Below are positions 56,599-64,000 of a DNA stretch of 64,000 nucleotides, one piece after another. The DNA lies in NCBI GenBank assembly GCA_017474765.1, contig JAFVGW010000019.1, forward strand, positions 62,001 through 126,000. Direction: 5' to 3'. The first letter of the stretch is position 1. Every line of letters starts with the position of its first letter. The DNA is from Salinivirgaceae bacterium (GTDB lineage Bacteria > Bacteroidota > Bacteroidia > Bacteroidales > SZUA-534). The notes beneath the pieces were generated by a model. That model ran no database searches. It was not told the origin of the DNA and saw only the letters and a program-made list of their open reading frames with translations. A program made the position numbers and the translations under genes.

Positions 56599-59064
56599 TC
56601 ACATCGGGTCGACATTGGCCACCACCTGCACGTTCTTGAACTGCGGAATGGCAAGGAAATTGTCGATGGCCGACTGGATGTTGTTTTTGATTTGTGTGGT
56701 GTCGGTTTTGCTCAGTTTTATCAGAATATTAACCAGATAGAGATTCTGAATCCGATTCACGGGCGGCACCGTCGGACCTAAGGCCACAAGTCCGTTTATC
56801 TTGCTGATTTCCCCGAAAAGGCGGCTTGCGCCATCGTTCACCACCTGGCGGTCGCGGTGCTTGAGGGTAATCTGCACCAGACGGCTCACTGGCGGATAGA
56901 AGAAATTCTCGCGCTCCGTCATCTGGCTTTCGTACATGGCCTCGTAATCGTTCGCAACCACTTGGCGGACAATCACATTATCAGGGTTGGCCGTCTGGAT
57001 GAGCACTTTTCCCACCTTGTCTTTCCGACCAGCGCGGCCGCTCACCTGCGCCATCAGCTGGTAGCTGCGCTCGAAGGCGCGGAAATCGGGGAATCCGAGC
57101 ATGTTGTCGGCGTTGAGTATGCCCACAATGCTGACATTGTCGAAATCGAGCCCTTTCGAGACCATCTGCGTGCCAATCAGAATGTTGATGTGGCGCTCCT
57201 GAAAATCGCGGATGATGTTCTCGCTGCCGTGCTTGCTGCGCGTGGTGTCGGTGTCGAGGCGGGCGATGTTGGCCTGCGGAAAAATCTTTTTTAGTTCATC
57301 CTCAATGCGTTCGGTGCCAAATCCCGCCACCCGCATGGTGTTCTGGTGGCAGTGGTCGCACGAGTTGGCAACGCTAACCGTGTAGCCGCAGTAGTGGCAC
57401 ACCAACTTGTTGATACTCTTGTGGTAAGTGAGGCTCACATCGCAGTGCTTGCACTTTGGAATGTAGCCGCACTCGGTGCACTCCAGAAACGGGCTGTAGC
57501 CGCGGCGGTTTTGGAACAGAATCACCTGCTCGTCTTTTTCAAGCGCCTCGTTGACCGAGCCGAGCAGCGTCTGGCTGAAGCACTGAGTCATCAGTCTTTT
57601 CTTGCGGGCTTTGAGCGTGTCAACAATCTCAATTTCAGGCAGAATGGCCGAGCCGTGCCTGTGCGTCAACTTCACAAGTCCGTAGCGGCCAAGGCTGGCG
57701 TTGTAGTAACTCTCAAGCGACGGCGTGGCCGAGCCAAGCAGGATTTTGGCCTTGTGCTGAATGCCCAGAACCACGGCCAGGTCGCGGGCATTGTAGCGCG
57801 GCGACGGGTCGAACTGCTTGTAACTGTTCTCGTGCTCCTCGTCAACAATAATCAGCCCTAAATTGCTGAAAGGCAGGAAGATTGATGAGCGGACGCCAAG
57901 CACAATCTGATAGGGATTGTCGTCGGCGAGCATCTTTTTCCAAAGTTCGGCGCGCTCGGTTGATGAGTATTTTGAATGATAAACGCCCACCTTGTTGCCG
58001 AAAAACCGCTTGAGCCGCTCCACAATCTGCGTTGTGAGGGCAATTTCGGGCAGCAGGTAAAGCACGCTCTGCCCTGCCGCTAACGTTTTTTTTATGAGAT
58101 TGATATAGATTTCGGTTTTTCCGCTGCCAGTCACTCCGTGCAGAAGCACCGTCTGCTTGGTCTCAAACTCGCGGTTGATGGCATCGAGAGCCTCTTGCTG
58201 ATAGGGGTTGAGGCTGTTGGGGGCGGCCGTTTCGCATTCGGTTTGCTGCGGTAGATTGTCCTCGTCGTCCATCTCCAGAAAACCCTTTTCAACCAGCGAG
58301 CGGACAACAGTCAGCGTTGCGGGCACGCGTTCGAGCAGCACTTTCATGAGCACCGTTTTGCCTTCAAATGCTTCATTTCCAAGAAAATCGGCAATCCAGC
58401 GGAGAGTGTTGCGCTGTTTCTCGGAACGCGCCAGCAGGGCGAGCGTGCGGTTAAGTGTCTCAGCGTCAGCAATTCTGTCCGAAAACCTGACAACCTTCTG
58501 CCGCCGCAGGCGCGGCTGCTCGCGCATCTCCTCGGTGATGATGGCGAACTGCTTCTCCACCAGATTCTTAACAACCGTCAGAATCTGCTTCACGCCCGTT
58601 GTTTTCTCCAACTCTTCAATGCTGGCCGATTCCGCCTTGAGCAGCGCCGAATAGACCGCGCACTCGTCGGGTGGGAGGGTGCTGGCATCGGCCTCGCTCT
58701 CGTGCAGCGGCAGCACGCGCGACTCGCTGTCGGGCCGCAGGCTCACAGGCACGGCGGCCTTATAGACATCGCCAATCGGGCACATGTAGTAGTTCGACGT
58801 CCACGTCCAAAGTTCGAGTTGCTTTGGGGTGACAATCGGTTTGGGGTTGGTGATGGAGAGTATCGATTTGATTCTGAAGCCCTCGGGCGGCGTTTTGGTA
58901 AGGCTGAAGATGATGCCTGTGTAGAGCCGCCGCGTGCCAAACTGCACCACAACGCCCTGCCCAACCTGCACCTGGCCGACCATGGAGATGGGAACCTCGT
59001 AGGTGAATGTCCCTTTGACGGGGACTGGAAGGATAATCTCTGCAAAAATCGCGCGCTCGGCCAT
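56599..59064 (-). CDS. priA: Primosomal replication protein N' (PriA helicase)
   Basis: 821-aa replication-restart helicase. The N-terminal DNA-binding domain starts MAERAIFAEIILPVPVKGTF, then VGQGVVVQFGTRRLYTGII. The helicase core has LLHGVTGSGKTEIYINLIKK (Walker A), IIVDEEHENSYKQFDPSPRY (DEEH box) and LLGSATPSLESYYNA. Eight zinc cysteines follow, in LECTECGYIPKCKHC and LVCHYCGYTVSVANSCDHC. FGTERIEDELKKIFP and LIGTQMVSKGLDFDNV complete the set. The ATG at 59064 matches the family start; a frame extending to 59085 adds non-conserved residues. Confidence 0.96.
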   Translation of the reverse strand: MAERAIFAEIILPVPVKGTFTYEVPISMVGQVQVGQGVVVQFGTRRLYTGIIFSLTKTPPEGFRIKSILSITNPKPIVTPKQLELWTWTSNYYMCPIGDVYKAAVPVSLRPDSESRVLPLHESEADASTLPPDECAVYSALLKAESASIEELEKTTGVKQILTVVKNLVEKQFAIITEEMREQPRLRRQKVVRFSDRIADAETLNRTLALLARSEKQRNTLRWIADFLGNEAFEGKTVLMKVLLERVPATLTVVRSLVEKGFLEMDDEDNLPQQTECETAAPNSLNPYQQEALDAINREFETKQTVLLHGVTGSGKTEIYINLIKKTLAAGQSVLYLLPEIALTTQIVERLKRFFGNKVGVYHSKYSSTERAELWKKMLADDNPYQIVLGVRSSIFLPFSNLGLIIVDEEHENSYKQFDPSPRYNARDLAVVLGIQHKAKILLGSATPSLESYYNASLGRYGLVKLTHRHGSAILPEIEIVDTLKARKKRLMTQCFSQTLLGSVNEALEKDEQVILFQNRRGYSPFLECTECGYIPKCKHCDVSLTYHKSINKLVCHYCGYTVSVANSCDHCHQNTMRVAGFGTERIEDELKKIFPQANIARLDTDTTRSKHGSENIIRDFQERHINILIGTQMVSKGLDFDNVSIVGILNADNMLGFPDFRAFERSYQLMAQVSGRAGRKDKVGKVLIQTANPDNVIVRQVVANDYEAMYESQMTERENFFYPPVSRLVQITLKHRDRQVVNDGASRLFGEISKINGLVALGPTVPPVNRIQNLYLVNILIKLSKTDTTQIKNNIQSAIDNFLAIPQFKNVQVVANVDPM

Positions 59065-59386
59065 TGTGTTTCTGTTTGTCCGCAATTTTATAATTAGTTG
59101 CCCGCTTGCACAAGAAAATAATGCCGCTGTTGATTTTTTTTGCCGTGCCTTGCCGTCGGTCAGCAGGCGGAGACCGACGTTTGGGCAAATGCACGATTCT
59201 GAAACATAGATTTATGATTTATAACAATATGACATTGGTTATTTAAAGAAAAACATTCGGTCGGCTGCGGCGGAATGCCATTTTTATGAACAACCCTAAT
59301 TTAATAACTACGGCAAATGCAAGTGTCAAATACACAATTCTTTTCTTTTTTTGTACTTTCGTTTAATAAAACGCAATCTTTTCAGT
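59065..59386. other. Divergent gap between priA and the OmpA-family gene
   Basis: 322 bases with no gene. It should hold both promoters: a weak minus-strand -7-like TAAAATTG at 59083-59090 for priA, and TACTTTCG at 59354-59361 for the OmpA-family gene. No repeat-family copy or strong hairpin is seen. Confidence 0.45.
59354..59361 (+). promoter_or_regulatory. -7-like box for the OmpA-family gene
   Basis: TACTTTCG, one base off consensus, 25 bases before the ATG at 59387. It lies inside the longer frame starting with TTG at 59351 and supports the internal ATG. Confidence 0.5.
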
Positions 59387-62026
59387 ATGGTCAGAAGAAT
59401 ATTTGTTGCCGCTTCGTTATGTCTGGCGGTATATGTATCCGAAGCACAGGACAAATTGTTTAAATCATTGTTTCAGGCGGCTCAGGAGTCGATGCTCTAT
59501 GAGGATTACGACGACGCTTTGAAAAAATACAAGCAGATTGAGACTCACAACTGGCTCAACGCCAATGTGGCCTTCGGAATAGGAATGTGCTACATGAACA
59601 TGGAGAACCAGATTGAGAGCGCCATCCCCTATTTGGAAAAGGCCACAGCCAACACCAGTGCAACCTACAAGGAGAGCAACTACAAGGAGGAGGCCGCCCC
59701 CGAGGAGGCGTGGTTCTATCTGGGCAAGGCCTATCGCCTGACCGAGCAATACACCAAAGCCACCGACGCCTACCGCGAGTTCAAGGCGCGGCTCAACGCT
59801 TCGGACCTCTACTATCAGGATTTCATCAACCTTCAGATAGAGTCGTGCAACAACGCGCAGCGCATGATGAGCAGTCCAATCAACGTCAATATCGACAAGG
59901 CTTCGTTCGCTCTTGACGCCGAGTGCTACTATCCTGCAGTGTCGGGCGACGAGAAGTCGGTTGTCTTCACCTCATATCAGAAGGTGCGCGACCCCTCGAC
60001 TGGCGAATCGGACTTTTTTGAACTGATTTTCTATTCAACCCGCAAAGACGACGGCTCATGGAGCGAACCGCTCGACATCACTTACGACATCGCCTCCGAC
60101 GGCAACTTCTCAACCGCCTCAATGTCGTATCACGGCGACATGATGATTCTCTACCGCGACGACTTTGGCAACGGCAACCTTTACTTCTCAACCTTGACCA
60201 ACGGCAAATGGTCTGAAATTCAGAAATTTCCGAAGAACATCAATTCAAAATACAACGAGACCCACGGCTGCCTGTCGAAAGACGGACGCATACTGTATTT
60301 TGTCAGCAACCGTCCTGGCGGACAGGGAGGAAAGGATATTTTCCGTTCGGTGATGGACAACAAAGGCAACTGGGGAACACCCGTGCCTCTGTCGTATGTC
60401 ATCAACACTCCGTTTGATGAGGAGGCGGTGTTCATGGCAGGCGACGACATCACGCTGTTCTTTGTGTCGGAGGCGCACGCCACAATGGGCGGATTCGACA
60501 TTTTCAAGAGCGTTGTCGATAACAATGGCAACTGGAGCGAGGCGCAGAATCTCGGCTACCCGATTAACACACCTTACGATGATGTGTTCTTCGCGCCTGT
60601 CGGCGATGGCAACGAGGGCTACATGGACCGCGTGCCCAGCAGCGGCGGCTTGAAAGAGATGTTCCGCATATCGCTGCCTTCAGGCAACAGACCAACCAAC
60701 ACTTATGCTGCGGCGCCCGTTGAGCCAGAGCCTGTTTACACACCCGCGCCTGTTGCCGAAGAGGCGCCCGCATATCAGCCTGAGCCAGCACCAGCGCCTG
60801 CTTACACTCCAGAGCCAGCACCAACCTATCCGTCGGAATACATTCTTAAAGGAACACTCTCGCTGGAGGACAACAAGAGCCTCGACAACTCGTTCTACAT
60901 CCATGTTTCCGACATCAGCGGGCAGGTGGTAGGCTCGTTGAGCCCCAACACAGCAACGGGCGAGTTCATGGCGAAACTCAAACCTGGCAGTTACAAGATT
61001 ACCGCCTATGGCGACGGCTACGAGACTGCCGACAAGTACATATATATTTCGGAGATGGAGATGAACCCGACGGTGGTGTCGTTCCTGTCGATGAAGCCGA
61101 AGGCCGTCAGCACGGGCGAGTACTACTCAATCAAGAGCATTCTGTTCGACGACAACAGTTCAGTCCTCAACCGCGACGCACAGATTGAGGTTGAGCGCAT
61201 TGCAGTGCTGATGCAGGCCAATCCCGATTTGAAACTCGAAGTGTCGGGCAACACCGACGACCTCGGCACCGACGATTACAACCAGCGTCTCTCGGTCATG
61301 CGAGCCCGTGCTGTTGTCAACTATCTGACAAAGAAGGGCATTGCCGAATCGCGCTTTGTGACCAAAGGCCTGGGCAAGAGCAACTTCATCGCCATCAACC
61401 AGAACCCCGACGGCAGCGACAACCCCGAGGGCCGCGCGCTGAACCGCCGCGTGGACATGATGGTCATCAACCCCACAAACGCCAATGTTACGGTTGAGGG
61501 AATCTATGTGCCCGACGAGTTGAAATACAAGCAGCAACTCACCTACACCATTTGGATTACCGAATCGTCGAAGCCGATTGCACCTGCCAAGTTCAGGAAT
61601 ATCAACAATGTTTGGATGTTTGAGACGGGCGGTAACTATATGTACACTGTCGGTCTGTTCAAGCACCAGGCCGAGGCGGTGAGCATGGTGGGCGAGATTG
61701 TGGATGCAGGATTTGCCGATGCCCGCGTCATCAACAGTTTGGAATACAACGAGTTGGTGCAAAAGAGCAGCAGTTTCTACAAACGCAAGATGGCCGACCC
61801 CGACGAGAACACCTACACCATTCAACTTATGGCTGTCAACCAGCCTGTTGGCAAGGGCCGCTTCCGTGGGCTCTTCGATGTTGAGGAGAACCGCGGCGAC
61901 GATGGCCTCTACCGCTACACCTGGGGCGAGTTTATTGGCAAAACATCGGCAAAGCAGGCGCTTGAGGATGTGCTGACAAAAGGCTTCACCGATGCGTTCA
62001 TTGTGAATGTTGAAAAGTTCAAATAG
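59387..62026 (+). CDS. OmpA-family outer-membrane protein with TPR, PD40 and SPOR-like parts
   Basis: 879 aa. Signal peptide (FVAASLCLAVYVSEAQ), TPR-like helices about 20-150 (YDDALKKYKQIETHNWLNAN), a PD40 beta-propeller part about 185-420 (DGRILYFVSNRPGGQGGKDI), a Pro/Glu/Ala linker about 440-485, a short carboxypeptidase-regulatory-like beta domain, an OmpA C-like domain about 580-695 (VSGNTDDLGTDDYNQRLSVM; GRALNRRVDMMV) and two C-terminal segments resembling SPOR repeats. The layout fits T9SS-associated proteins of the PorE type, which tether the complex to peptidoglycan, so that role is plausible but not certain. porW lies 2.9 kb away on the other strand. Confidence 0.8.
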   Translation: MVRRIFVAASLCLAVYVSEAQDKLFKSLFQAAQESMLYEDYDDALKKYKQIETHNWLNANVAFGIGMCYMNMENQIESAIPYLEKATANTSATYKESNYKEEAAPEEAWFYLGKAYRLTEQYTKATDAYREFKARLNASDLYYQDFINLQIESCNNAQRMMSSPINVNIDKASFALDAECYYPAVSGDEKSVVFTSYQKVRDPSTGESDFFELIFYSTRKDDGSWSEPLDITYDIASDGNFSTASMSYHGDMMILYRDDFGNGNLYFSTLTNGKWSEIQKFPKNINSKYNETHGCLSKDGRILYFVSNRPGGQGGKDIFRSVMDNKGNWGTPVPLSYVINTPFDEEAVFMAGDDITLFFVSEAHATMGGFDIFKSVVDNNGNWSEAQNLGYPINTPYDDVFFAPVGDGNEGYMDRVPSSGGLKEMFRISLPSGNRPTNTYAAAPVEPEPVYTPAPVAEEAPAYQPEPAPAPAYTPEPAPTYPSEYILKGTLSLEDNKSLDNSFYIHVSDISGQVVGSLSPNTATGEFMAKLKPGSYKITAYGDGYETADKYIYISEMEMNPTVVSFLSMKPKAVSTGEYYSIKSILFDDNSSVLNRDAQIEVERIAVLMQANPDLKLEVSGNTDDLGTDDYNQRLSVMRARAVVNYLTKKGIAESRFVTKGLGKSNFIAINQNPDGSDNPEGRALNRRVDMMVINPTNANVTVEGIYVPDELKYKQQLTYTIWITESSKPIAPAKFRNINNVWMFETGGNYMYTVGLFKHQAEAVSMVGEIVDAGFADARVINSLEYNELVQKSSSFYKRKMADPDENTYTIQLMAVNQPVGKGRFRGLFDVEENRGDDGLYRYTWGEFIGKTSAKQALEDVLTKGFTDAFIVNVEKFK

Positions 62027-62033
62027 CCCCCTG

Positions 62034-62561
62034 ATGCTCGAAAACGACCAGATAGTTCTCCGCGCCGTTGAACCCGAAGACATCGACTTTCTCTACAGCA
62101 GCGAGAACGACACGTCGGTCTGGCGCTGTGGAGTCACTCTTGTGCCGTATTCGAAGTTCGCAATCAGGCAGTATATATCTGACGCACAAAACGATATATA
62201 CACCAATAAGCAGTTTAGGTTTATCATCTGCCTGAAGCCTGACCGAAAACCTGTCGGCACCGTCGACTTGTTTGATTTCGACCCATATCATCAGCGTGCG
62301 TCGGTGGGGATAATGGTTCACGGCTGCGAAAATCGGCATCAGGGCTTTGCCAGCCAGAGTCTGCAGTTGCTTGTGGATTATTGCTTCAGTTTTCTGCATC
62401 TTCATCAACTCCATTGCTCCATTGCCGCCGATAACGAGCCGAGCATCAGCCTCTTCACAAAGGCGGGATTTGAGCAGTGCGGCCGCCGCGCCCAATGGCT
62501 CAAAACTGCCGACGGATATGTTGATGAACTTGAGTTTCAGAAGATTAACGGTGATGTTTAA
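62034..62561 (+). CDS. GNAT-family N-acetyltransferase
   Basis: 175 aa, RimJ/RimL-like acetyltransferase: LENDQIVLRAVEPEDIDFLY, FRFIICLKPDRKPVGTVDLF, the acetyl-CoA loop region HQGFASQSLQLLVDYCFSFL, and HCSIAADNEPSISLFTKAGF near the end. The substrate cannot be inferred. The ATG at 62034 comes 7 bases after the previous stop; a start at 62007 would overlap the OmpA-family gene. It probably shares that transcript. rsgA begins 22 bases later. Confidence 0.82.
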   Translation: MLENDQIVLRAVEPEDIDFLYSSENDTSVWRCGVTLVPYSKFAIRQYISDAQNDIYTNKQFRFIICLKPDRKPVGTVDLFDFDPYHQRASVGIMVHGCENRHQGFASQSLQLLVDYCFSFLHLHQLHCSIAADNEPSISLFTKAGFEQCGRRAQWLKTADGYVDELEFQKINGDV

Positions 62562-62583
62562 TTTCACATATTTTGATTGAATT

Positions 62584-63522
62584 GTGGAAAAAGGAGTTGT
62601 AACAAAATCGACAGGCAGTTGGTATCTGGTCAGGAGGGCTGACGGAAGCGTGGTGGAGTGCCGCATACGCGGGAAGTTCCGCACCAAGGGGCTGCGCACA
62701 ACCAATCCTGTGGCGGTGGGCGACGTGGTGGAGTTTGACGTTGACACCGAAACGGGTAAAGGCTTGATACACAGCATTGGCGACCGCCGAAACTATATCA
62801 TCCGCAAGTCGATAAACCTGTCGAAGGAGGCGCAGATAATGGCCGCCAACATCGACCAAGCCATTCTGGTGGTGACGCTCGTCAGTCCGCGCACGTTCAC
62901 GCAGTTCATCGACCGCTTTCTGGCGTCGGCGGAGGCTTACAACATTCCTTCGGTTTTGGTTTTCAATAAGATAGACTTATACAACGAGCAACAGACCACC
63001 GAAATGGAAGAACTGATTGCCGTTTACGAAAAGATTGGTTATGAGTGCGTTAAGGCTTCTACGGTGCAAAACATCGGCATCGACCGCATTGAGGAACTCA
63101 CGCGCGGCAAATTATCGCTGCTGGCGGGCCATTCGGGTGTGGGAAAATCGACTATCGCTAACCGTTTGAATCCCAACCTTGAACTGCGCACGTCGGCCAT
63201 TTCCGACTCGCACGACAGCGGAACGCACACCACCACCTACCCCGAAATGCACCCGCTGCTCAATGGCGGCTATATTATTGATTCACCTGGAATTAAGGGC
63301 TTTGGCACCATCGAAATGAAGGACGAAATGGCGCACTATTTCCCCGAAATGTTCGCCGAGTCGGCCAACTGCCAATTCTACAACTGCACGCACACCCACG
63401 AGCCGAAATGCGCTGTGAAACAGGCTGTTGCCGAAGGTCGCATCGCGCAAAGCCGCTACAACAGTTATTTAAGCCTACTGAACGATGAGGACGAGGATAA
63501 ATATCGGCAAGGTGTTGATTAG
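62584..63522 (+). CDS. rsgA: Ribosome small-subunit GTPase RsgA
   Basis: 312-aa circularly permuted GTPase that helps mature the 30S subunit. Order of motifs: an OB-fold N-terminus (GVVTKSTGSWYLVRRADGSV), G4 VLVFNKIDLYNEQQ, G1 LLAGHSGVGKSTIANRL, switch-type SDSHDSGTHTT, G3 IDSPGIKGFG, then the zinc site NCQFYNCTHTHEPKCAV. The start codon is GTG at 62584, giving the expected OB-fold length. Its end overlaps the next gene by 38 bases. Confidence 0.95.
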   Translation: MEKGVVTKSTGSWYLVRRADGSVVECRIRGKFRTKGLRTTNPVAVGDVVEFDVDTETGKGLIHSIGDRRNYIIRKSINLSKEAQIMAANIDQAILVVTLVSPRTFTQFIDRFLASAEAYNIPSVLVFNKIDLYNEQQTTEMEELIAVYEKIGYECVKASTVQNIGIDRIEELTRGKLSLLAGHSGVGKSTIANRLNPNLELRTSAISDSHDSGTHTTTYPEMHPLLNGGYIIDSPGIKGFGTIEMKDEMAHYFPEMFAESANCQFYNCTHTHEPKCAVKQAVAEGRIAQSRYNSYLSLLNDEDEDKYRQGVD

Positions 63523-64000
63523 CACGGTGTTGGCCGCGGTGCTATGCGCTTGCGGAAGTCAGCCATCGCCGAAAGGCCAACCACAACAGCAAGCGGAAAC
63601 GGCATCGGCGCAGACCGAAAAACCGAAACCGAAGACGGCATCGCCGAAAGGCACCAAAAAGGCGGCCAAGCCCCAAAAAGTCCGCCTGACGGAGGACAAC
63701 GTGGTTGAGGAACTCACCAAATACGGCCGCGAGAATCCCGAACGGAGGGTGAAAATTGTCACGTCGAAGGGCACAATGGTGGTGGAGTTGTACGAGAACA
63801 CGCCGCTGCACCGTGCCAATTTCATCTACCTTATCAAGGAGCACTACTATGACGGCACGGAGTTCTACCGCGTCATCAACAATTTTATGATTCAGGGCGG
63901 CGACACCGACGGCTACGAGCGGCGCGCGGTGAAGGAGAAAATCGGCAAATACACGCTGCCTGCGGAGTTCCGCGAGGGCAACATCCACAAGCGCGGCGCC
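63485..64000 (+). CDS. Cyclophilin-type peptidyl-prolyl isomerase lipoprotein (partial, runs off window)
   Basis: The frame opens at the ATG at 63485, 38 bases inside rsgA, and is still open at 64000 (172 codons). It begins MRTRINIGKVLISTVLAAVLCAC, a lipoprotein signal with Cys21 or Cys23, then a Lys/Gln/Pro-rich linker (about 25-65). The cyclophilin domain follows: VKIVTSKGTMVVELYENTPL, HRANFIYLIKEHYYDGTEFY, RVINNFMIQGGDTDGYE and LPAEFREGNIHKRGA. It is a paralog of the 12.6 kb cyclophilin, but whether it has the same internal insertion lies outside the window. Likely periplasmic and membrane-anchored. Confidence 0.85.
   Translation, partial: MRTRINIGKVLISTVLAAVLCACGSQPSPKGQPQQQAETASAQTEKPKPKTASPKGTKKAAKPQKVRLTEDNVVEELTKYGRENPERRVKIVTSKGTMVVELYENTPLHRANFIYLIKEHYYDGTEFYRVINNFMIQGGDTDGYERRAVKEKIGKYTLPAEFREGNIHKRGA

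Overview
This 64 kb window comes from a chromosome of a Bacteroidota bacterium, most likely an uncultured or gut-type member of the order Bacteroidales. The evidence is in the sequence. Many genes are preceded by the Bacteroidota-type -7 promoter box TAnnTTTG. lpxC is fused to fabZ. There are DUF4199, BF3164-like, ORF6N and DUF4143 proteins, and type IX secretion system (T9SS) parts and cargo: a PorW/SprE homolog, a gliding-motility C-terminal domain protein, and a giant LRR protein with a T9SS-like tail. I see no rRNA, tRNA or CRISPR array.

Layout, left to right. 0-6 kb: end of a WYL-type regulator, a tRNA-dihydrouridine synthase, a flippase-like membrane protein, a beta-helix secreted protein, then a DUF4199/glycosyltransferase/small membrane protein operon. 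6-7.5 kb: accessory patch with an MNT nucleotidyltransferase and a truncated HEPN partner, a WG-repeat lipoprotein and a relic of a repeat cluster. 7.5-16.5 kb: gluQ, a DcuB-type C4-dicarboxylate transporter, two tandem secreted paralogs, a UPF0340 protein, a cyclophilin, and the SUF genes sufS, sufE and a DUF59 gene. An inverted zeta-toxin module splits the SUF genes. 16.5-18.9 kb: three exported proteins (two lipoproteins), each with its own promoter. 18.9-22.0 kb: an accessory island with an ORF6N/PLD-like protein, a RelE/ParE toxin pair and a DUF4143 ATPase. It is punctuated by three near-identical terminators and three copies of a palindromic repeat.

22-36 kb: a 1017-aa ABC transporter, an acyltransferase, the lipid A genes lpxC/fabZ and lpxA, holB with a small membrane protein, recA, sbcD and sbcC. 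36-40 kb: a minus-strand operon of a T9SS type-B cargo, an O-antigen ligase-like protein and a beta-propeller lipoprotein. 40-44 kb: an RluA pseudouridine synthase with a long N-terminal extension, a small hypothetical, frr and pyrH. 44.4-52.7 kb: a single 2751-aa surface protein (CUB, LRR, PPC-like and InlB-type repeats, T9SS tail). 53-64 kb: an e(P4)-type acid phosphatase, porW, priA, an OmpA/PD40 protein, a GNAT acetyltransferase, rsgA, and a second cyclophilin cut off by the window end.

Two themes recur. One is cell-envelope and T9SS biology: lipid A synthesis, O-antigen ligase, T9SS machinery and several candidate cargos. The other is small accessory modules (MNT/HEPN, zeta, RelE/ParE, DUF4143, ORF6N-PLD) sitting in gaps between housekeeping genes. 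The intergenic gaps also carry a family of about 115-bp REPIN-like elements (conserved GC-rich hairpin ends, AT-rich core) and a second family of inverted repeats. I consider these two families and the palindrome-flanked DUF4143 unit the least explained parts of the window.
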